Shown piece after piece: positions 58,775 through 64,000 of a stretch of 64,000 nucleotides of DNA. The translations under genes were made by a program, and so were the position numbers. Every line of letters starts with the position of its first letter. The stretch's first letter is position 1. The notes beneath the pieces were generated by a model that was given only the letters and a program-made list of their open reading frames with translations, was not told the origin of the DNA and searched no databases. This stretch comes from a virus: positions 33,164-97,163 of IMG/VR virus record IMGVR_UViG_3300046535_001092. The stretch is one strand, 5' to 3'.

Positions 58775-61576
58775 TTAGCAGTGTGACTTGAGGGTGACTG
58801 TGGTGCCGTCTTCAGCGATTAGGATGATATCTGTGTCGCCATGAGCACGGAGGGTGACGGTAGTTCCATCTGCAGCAATCATGTTAAAGGAGGTGAGGCT
58901 TGCTGCGAGTAGGTGGATGTTGGTGGAGTCTACCCCTATGAGTGGGATGACTACGCAGGGAGGAGCAGGAACTGGCGGTGGAACGAAGGGGATTGGGAGC
59001 CAGAACCCTGTCCATGGAGCCTCATACACTCGTGTTGGGATACGACGGATGTCTGGGCTTAGGAAGCTTGGAGTGTCACGATTTACCCTCTGGTCGAACT
59101 GTGGGAAGATGGTGACAGGTGTTACACGCTTGTAGTAGTTGTAGACAGGCTGTGAGAGGGTGAAGTGATCGGTTTGTCTAACTGCGACATCCGGTGGGTA
59201 CTTCGCCGCTACTTCATAACGTAAGAACTGCTTGAGTAAGTATGATCTAAACTCTGGTTGAAGAAGAGTGAAGTGATCGGTCTGTCGAGTGGTGTTATCA
59301 ACAGGATACTTAGCTTCAACTTCATATCTAGGCCACTGCTTTAGGAGATAAGATCTAAGCTCAGGCTGGGATAGGAGGAATTCGAAGGTTGCCTGAGTTG
59401 TAGCTCCTGGGATTGGGTTGATTGAGCCTACAATATAGCGGTTACGTTCCTTGTTTAGGTATGAACGTCTCTCAGGTTGACCTAGAAGGAACTCGTAGAG
59501 TTGTTGGGAGGTTGCCCCTTCTAGCCTCTTAACTACATCAACTAGATAGCGGTTGAGGTTCTTGAGGGCGTAGCGAGCTTGGTCAGGCTCGTTGGTTGGG
59601 AAAATGTAAGAGTTGTTGTCCCTAGTAGCTCCGTCGAGTCGTGGTGGGGCTGGAACCTGGTATCTCTCTAATTCCTTGAGTAGGTAGGATCTAACTTCGG
59701 GCTGACCTAGAAGGAACTCATAACTTTGAATGTTAGGAGTGGTTCCTAGGATGGGCATGATTGCCTGAGTGATAAACCTATTTAGCTGAAGCTCTCTGTA
59801 CGAAGCCATCTCTGGCTGAGAGACTGGAGGAATAGGTGAGGTGTCCTGAGACGTAGCACCTTCTAGCCTCTTAACTACGTCTACGATGTAGCGGTTGAGG
59901 GTAGACTTCTCTAGGTAGCTCCAGATTTCTGGCTGACTTAGAAGGAATTCATAGGTCTGCTGAGCAGTTGGCTCCTGAGGAGACTTGATTGCCGCTGTAA
60001 TATAGCGGTTGAGTTGGAGAAGAGCATAGCGACGTAGTTCAGGTTGATTTGGGAAGAACTCAAACGAACCCTGAGTAGTTGCCCCTTCTAGTCGTGGAAG
60101 GGCATCTACGATACGTCTAGCAATCGGATACCAGCGGTCGGGGATAGAGCCGTTGATTAGGGATGGGATTAGCTGCTGAGAGGTAGCTCCATCGAGACGG
60201 GGCGGAGCACCTACAAGGTAGCGACTACGTTGAGTTAGCCTAGAGAACCAGTTAATCTCTGGTTGGTCTGGGAAGAACTCATACTTCTGTTGAGAGGTTG
60301 CACCATCAAATCTCTTGATGGGATCAACGATGTATCTATTTCTCTGGATGAAGCGGAGGAACTGTGTAGTCTCAGGCTGACCTGGGAAGAACTCATATGT
60401 CTGTTGGGCAGTGGGTTCCTGTGGACTCTTAATTGCTCCAACGATGAACCTATTGAATTGCAGACGTAGATACTGTGATAGCTCTGGTTGGGAGACAGGT
60501 GGAACTGGGAATGTTTGTTGAGAGGTTGCACCTTCGAAGCTCTTGACTGTGTCAACGATGTAACGGTTCCGTTGGATGAACCGTAGGAATGAGCTAGTCT
60601 CTGGCTGTGATGGGAAGAACTCGTAAGTTTGCTGAGAGGTGGCTCCTTCGAATCTTGGAAGTGCATCTACAATCCTACGAGCAATTGGATACCATCTGTC
60701 AGGGATGGAACCATTGATTAGAGAGGGAATGAGTTGCTGATTAGTTGCACCCTCAGTGCGTGGGGGTGGGGCTGTGTTGAAGCGGAGGAACTGCTTAAGT
60801 CTATCGTAACGAGATTGATCGGGCTGGCTCTGGGTATATGGTGGATGTGTGTCGGTTACTGTTGTTACGTCAAGGGCTGCTCTAGATGTATTGTAGACGA
60901 ATTGACGCTCCTCAGCACCTATGATGAGAGTAACAGAGGAGCCTGTAACTGCTGTTACTGTATCAGTAACTGTTGAGGGGTGGATGAGGATAGATGGCTG
61001 AACAAAGGGACGCTCATCGATTCCAAAGATGATGAGAAGGGGAACACCTGCTACGCTATCAGTGACTGTGGCTCCGCTGTGGATGGAGATGGGTGGAGCG
61101 AAGACGAACTGATTATCCTTCTTACCTCTTGGGGTGTTCGTTGGGAGGTTGAAGACATCTGTTTGAGTAGGTGCAGTTACGGTGACATGGATGGCAGCTG
61201 GAGAAGCAGGGTAGACAAACTGAGTTTCCTCAGGTCCCATGCTTAGGAGTAGGAGGACCCCTGTGACATCACTCGGAATAATAATAATTGGGTCTACTTG
61301 AGGAGTTGGCCCAGTAAAGGATCTACGAATATTTTTAACAAGCTCAAATCTATTTATCTGGGGTTGAGAGATAGTAGATGGGAGCGTTGGGTGAGACTGT
61401 TGAACAGTTGCACCCTGATGAATCTGTGGAGCTGCAGCTACAATATAACGGTTATACTGAAGAAGAGTATACTGAGACCGTTCAGCAAATCCTACTGGTG
61501 GAGTAGGGTGGGTTTGTTGGCGTGTTGCGCCTTGCTGCTCAGCGAGGGAGCGTGGAGCTGGAAGCTGGCGTAACAT
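58775..61576 (-). CDS. repeat protein with about 18 copies of a 40-residue unit
   Basis: 933 residues. Through most of the chain (about 1-80 and 255-830) a unit of the form QPE-x3-YL-x-LQ-x-NRYIV-x5-EGATSQQ-x-YEFF recurs about 18 times with variations; a LINGSIPDRWYPIARRIVDALPR block occurs twice. Residues 95-245 hold three copies of another motif (LLIIFGxDERxFVQP-type), and the end has two DGTTVTL repeats. DNA repeats lie at 60100-60200 and 60655-60760. Likely a long fibrous tail or surface protein; no recognised family. Confidence 0.7.
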   Translation of the reverse strand: MLRQLPAPRSLAEQQGATRQQTHPTPPVGFAERSQYTLLQYNRYIVAAAPQIHQGATVQQSHPTLPSTISQPQINRFELVKNIRRSFTGPTPQVDPIIIIPSDVTGVLLLLSMGPEETQFVYPASPAAIHVTVTAPTQTDVFNLPTNTPRGKKDNQFVFAPPISIHSGATVTDSVAGVPLLIIFGIDERPFVQPSILIHPSTVTDTVTAVTGSSVTLIIGAEERQFVYNTSRAALDVTTVTDTHPPYTQSQPDQSRYDRLKQFLRFNTAPPPRTEGATNQQLIPSLINGSIPDRWYPIARRIVDALPRFEGATSQQTYEFFPSQPETSSFLRFIQRNRYIVDTVKSFEGATSQQTFPVPPVSQPELSQYLRLQFNRFIVGAIKSPQEPTAQQTYEFFPGQPETTQFLRFIQRNRYIVDPIKRFDGATSQQKYEFFPDQPEINWFSRLTQRSRYLVGAPPRLDGATSQQLIPSLINGSIPDRWYPIARRIVDALPRLEGATTQGSFEFFPNQPELRRYALLQLNRYITAAIKSPQEPTAQQTYEFLLSQPEIWSYLEKSTLNRYIVDVVKRLEGATSQDTSPIPPVSQPEMASYRELQLNRFITQAIMPILGTTPNIQSYEFLLGQPEVRSYLLKELERYQVPAPPRLDGATRDNNSYIFPTNEPDQARYALKNLNRYLVDVVKRLEGATSQQLYEFLLGQPERRSYLNKERNRYIVGSINPIPGATTQATFEFLLSQPELRSYLLKQWPRYEVEAKYPVDNTTRQTDHFTLLQPEFRSYLLKQFLRYEVAAKYPPDVAVRQTDHFTLSQPVYNYYKRVTPVTIFPQFDQRVNRDTPSFLSPDIRRIPTRVYEAPWTGFWLPIPFVPPPVPAPPCVVIPLIGVDSTNIHLLAASLTSFNMIAADGTTVTLRAHGDTDIILIAEDGTTVTLKSHC

Positions 61577-62302
61577 TTAGACCATATGCCAATCATGGCG
61601 GTAGTGATTAGATGGTTGCTGAACAGGGAAGTAGGGTTCTAGGGCTGTTAAGGTTGAGATGTCTACTTCGATAGCGCCAGAGGAGAATGCAGATGGTGAT
61701 GTGCCTCCCCATGTAATAGTGGCCGAGGTTTCTCCAGAGTCTATAGTTGCTACGTCTAGTCCAGTCGCGGGAACGTTATAGCCTAGGTCAGCTCGTGAAG
61801 TGTAGGCAGGAGAACTACGAACTGTAGTGCCAGCTGTGTTCGATCCGTTGAAGACGTAGGTGATGATAGGATTGGCTGGAGCTGGGGTAAAGGTGAAGGC
61901 GGGGGCTGGGGTGCCTGAAGCAACGTTTGATTGGAAGGTAGACTGTCTGATGAGAGGTAGGCCAGTTCGGGTTGTTGAGGTAACCTTGAGGACAACACCT
62001 CCTCCTCCTGTGCTACTTGCTCCAGTGATGGTAAAGACTGTGGAGGTGGCTGAGCCAACTCTAGAGTTTCGCATGAAGATGAAAGCAGAGTCAGCACTAG
62101 TGTTCTTGACTGAGGCAGCACCTGTGATATTAGTATAGACTCCGAGGGTATCCGTGTTGTTATCAGAGACTGTAGGAGTGGTGACAATGCCTGAGTTACC
62201 ACAGACAATAATAATCATATCCCCAACAGCGGGAGTGGCTGTAATGGTATGGGAACCTGTTGTGGTATTCCATGCGTTGCCTAGGGAGGTAACTGCGGCC
62301 AT
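61577..62302 (-). CDS. surface/fibre protein, Thr/Ala-rich beta fold
   Basis: 241 residues. ITATPAVGDMIIIVCGNSG, DTLGVYTNI and repeated STSxVFT strands form a beta sandwich. Its front half resembles the partial protein at the right edge of the window (63351) by layout. It ends PVQQPSNHYRHDWHMV. Likely an adhesin; unassigned. Confidence 0.65.
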   Translation of the reverse strand: MAAVTSLGNAWNTTTGSHTITATPAVGDMIIIVCGNSGIVTTPTVSDNNTDTLGVYTNITGAASVKNTSADSAFIFMRNSRVGSATSTVFTITGASSTGGGGVVLKVTSTTRTGLPLIRQSTFQSNVASGTPAPAFTFTPAPANPIITYVFNGSNTAGTTVRSSPAYTSRADLGYNVPATGLDVATIDSGETSATITWGGTSPSAFSSGAIEVDISTLTALEPYFPVQQPSNHYRHDWHMV

Positions 62303-63351
62303 TATCTACGTCTACGCTGAATCATGATTGTAGGGCGGGCGATATAACCTAAGGATGCGGCACCTGAGCTAAATGGTGTTAGCGCACCCCATGAGAGAAA
62401 CGTTGAAGAAACTTTCTGGTTGTTGTAGCTGGCGGTGATGTAGTCGTCCGACCGCTTGATGGTCGAGACACGGACCTCGTCAAGATCCCCGTCGAAATAG
62501 ACTTCATCTAGTGATTGCCGGTTCCCTAAATCAAGTATCCCTGCGGCGGTCCCAGTTCCACCCGTTGCGCCAGCAGACGCTGATCCATTGTTCCACGTCT
62601 TGATGCCACCAGCACCTGTGCGCTGAAGGACGATGTGTAGCCAGCCACTCTGACCTATGTTGGCGTCGAGCGAACCTCTCACCTGCGTGATCACGCCCGT
62701 CGCATTATACTGCTGGATCTCGGCTCCTCCAGATGTATTACCGATAGCAAAAATGCCGCCAAAGGGAGTCGGCGCCACACCGCTATACTTGACAATAACC
62801 TCCATCGTGAAATCACCAGAACCGAGGTTCGTGGAAACCCCCTCCATGTATTGTGATGACGCCGCAACAAAGTGGGCGGCTCCTCCAGCAACTTCTGCTG
62901 CTGAGGCCGTTGCGCCGTGATTCGTGAGCGTATGACCGCCGCTCACTGAGCTATTCAGGCCGAGTGTGGTGCCATCGCCGAAATGGTAAACTTCCAAGAA
63001 GCTGCTGTCCCACGCCGAGGTTGAGGAACCATCAGTTGAGAGACTAGAATTACCAAAGGCTAGATAGAAGACTACGTTTGTTGAGGCGTCAAGGGTGGGA
63101 ATCTTGACATGCATCTCTAGCTGTCCTGTGATAGGAGTGTAGACTACAAGCTCAAAGGTAAGGGCTGTGGTGAGGGTGATGTCTGAATAGGGCCGGATGT
63201 CGAAGCCACTGCTATTGAGGACATACCCACCATTACCTGTAGTTTTAAGATCGGCGTCGGTGACATAGATTGCGACTGGGAAATCAGTAGAGTTCGATGA
63301 CCCACATTGGGTGTGATCTATTGTTACTGATTTGTAGTAAGTGAAAGCCAT
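62302..63351 (-). CDS. DUF2341-LamG surface protein
   Basis: 349 residues. The N-terminal 110 match DUF2341 (YYKSVTIDHTQCGSSNSTDFPVAIYV, ... LAFGN); 125-310 is a LamG/concanavalin domain (EVYHFGDG, FTMEVIVKYSG, WLHIVLQRTG, DEVRVSTIKRSDDYI). The C-terminus ends IARPTIMIQRRRR, echoed in the next gene. The middle (about 62440-63010) is clearly richer in GC than its flanks, so the LamG part may have come by recombination. Carbohydrate-binding or host-surface role. Confidence 0.75.
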   Translation of the reverse strand: MAFTYYKSVTIDHTQCGSSNSTDFPVAIYVTDADLKTTGNGGYVLNSSGFDIRPYSDITLTTALTFELVVYTPITGQLEMHVKIPTLDASTNVVFYLAFGNSSLSTDGSSTSAWDSSFLEVYHFGDGTTLGLNSSVSGGHTLTNHGATASAAEVAGGAAHFVAASSQYMEGVSTNLGSGDFTMEVIVKYSGVAPTPFGGIFAIGNTSGGAEIQQYNATGVITQVRGSLDANIGQSGWLHIVLQRTGAGGIKTWNNGSASAGATGGTGTAAGILDLGNRQSLDEVYFDGDLDEVRVSTIKRSDDYITASYNNQKVSSTFLSWGALTPFSSGAASLGYIARPTIMIQRRRR

Positions 63352-64000
63352 TATCTACGTCTACGGTATTGGATGGTAGGGCCTAGTGAGATAAAGCCTG
63401 CTGAACCTGACCCAGAAATAAATGAAGCAATTGTTACTTTACCGTCGCCAACTGACCATGTGACATTTTCAGAGGTCGCTGTGGTTTGGATTAGGTAGGC
63501 AATGCCATTTCCTATATGTTGGGCTGTAACGTTAGGTACGGCTATACCAGTAAATCCACTATCTACAGTCGCTGTAGCAGAGTCTATCGAACTCATCCCA
63601 GATACGACAACCTCATTATTCTGGGTAGGTGTAATACTTCCCGATTGGCCCGAGAAGTTTGAATTAAATTGATCTAGTGGTGATCCTGAGGCCCCAGAGA
63701 ATGCCACTACACCTATTGATGGAAATGAGCCAGCGCCAGGGCTAGTGAGTGTAAAAGTATGGCTTGAGTCTATAGTAGGTGAAACACAATAGTATAGTCT
63801 ATCGGTGCTATCTGTATTACCAATACTGACAATGGAGGTCCATGTATTTGACTTACTATCACTAAGTATTGGTTCTGTGGCACCGGAGTACCAAGAAGAA
63901 CTAATAACTATAAGGTTGGCTCCAGTTGTATTGATGGCCCCGGTTGTTATATTAATGCTATCTGTTGAACCAGCGATTACCGAGGCAATAAAACTATATG
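63351..64000 (-). CDS. surface/fibre protein, 5' end beyond window
   Basis: The frame stays open from 63351 to 64000 without a stop, so the gene extends outside; the GTG at 63707 is not needed as a start. At least 216 residues, Ser/Thr/Ile-rich beta strands, with INITTGAINTTGANLIVISSSWY. The end SLGPTIQYRRRR matches that of the downstream neighbour, suggesting a shared attachment tag. Likely an adhesin. Confidence 0.7.
   Translation of the reverse strand, partial: YSFIASVIAGSTDSINITTGAINTTGANLIVISSSWYSGATEPILSDSKSNTWTSIVSIGNTDSTDRLYYCVSPTIDSSHTFTLTSPGAGSFPSIGVVAFSGASGSPLDQFNSNFSGQSGSITPTQNNEVVVSGMSSIDSATATVDSGFTGIAVPNVTAQHIGNGIAYLIQTTATSENVTWSVGDGKVTIASFISGSGSAGFISLGPTIQYRRRR

Noticed and set aside
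59160-61440. Regularly spaced repeats that could suggest a CRISPR array
   Set aside because: The units are about 120-130 bases, degenerate at DNA level and lie in one long - strand reading frame; they are protein repeats.
63351-63707. GTG at 63707 as a gene start
   Set aside because: The frame continues open to the window edge and the sequence beyond keeps the same protein character, so the gene is only cut by the window.
1-64000. Integrase, transposase or attachment site
   Set aside because: No tyrosine or serine recombinase motif, DDE transposase or tRNA-adjacent repeat was found, so nothing in this window proves a temperate life style.

Overview
This window is phage DNA. It has about 120 tightly packed genes, many overlapping by 1-8 bases, with strong GGAGG-type ribosome sites and almost no intergenic space. 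Everything from 1 to 29972 lies on the + strand and everything from 30034 to 64000 lies on the - strand. The two blocks converge on a bidirectional terminator (29973-30018). I see no terminase, portal, capsid, integrase, rRNA or tRNA, so part of the genome lies outside the window. A P22-type head-tail adaptor (52228-52950) and a stopper/tail-hub protein (50341-52224), with no tape measure, sheath or tube gene, suggest a podovirus-like virion. Promoters at 8161, 12102, 17073, 20156, 31848 and 58408 fit the sigma70 consensus. Secreted proteins with ordinary signal peptides and a metzincin-IPT/TIG protein point to a free-living Gram-negative host, perhaps Acidobacteriota-like; this is inference.

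+ strand: 1-7531 holds a peptide/amide-bond synthesis cluster: two COOH-NH2 ligases of the glutamine-synthetase fold, a class II glutamine amidotransferase, an ATP-grasp ligase, a nucleotidyltransferase-like protein and several unknown partners. 7533-11396 is a run of very small genes (zinc-finger, AbrB-like and membrane proteins and a cytidine-deaminase-like enzyme). 11389-11950 is a GC-rich island. It is followed by a control region with repeats, palindromes and a promoter (11951-12130). 12211-20801 carries the replication and recombination set: RepA/AAA_25-like ATPase, ParB-like protein, Cas4/RecB-like nuclease, Hjc-like resolvase, a second P-loop ATPase, and an abundant-looking unknown protein behind a strong promoter. 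A secreted metzincin and a candidate structured RNA (18700-18788) are embedded there. 20891-29972 carries a nucleotidyltransferase-HAD fusion, a Dam-type methylase, a uracil-DNA-glycosylase/DNA-polymerase-A fusion, two deoxyribosyltransferase-like enzymes, MazG, a DUF5664-type protein and a glycoside hydrolase.

- strand (read from 64000 downward): large surface/fibre proteins with LamG, DUF2341, PPC-like and propeller-like parts, an 18-repeat 933-residue protein and a BppU-like protein; then adaptor and stopper; three tandem paralogous beta proteins; a set of very large proline- or glycine-rich and polyvalent-type proteins that probably enter the cell or line the virion; and a lysis module (endolysin, holin, coiled-coil anchor). 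A separate short operon (31876 to 30034) has its own promoter, with a palindrome between -35 and -10. It encodes a DEDD exonuclease, a small unknown protein and a secreted trypsin-like protease.

The most unusual elements are the amidoligase cluster, the UDG-PolA fusion, the candidate three-way-junction RNA, the nucleotidyltransferase-HAD fusion, the repeat protein, and a CTGCGCAG palindrome shared by two promoters on opposite strands.
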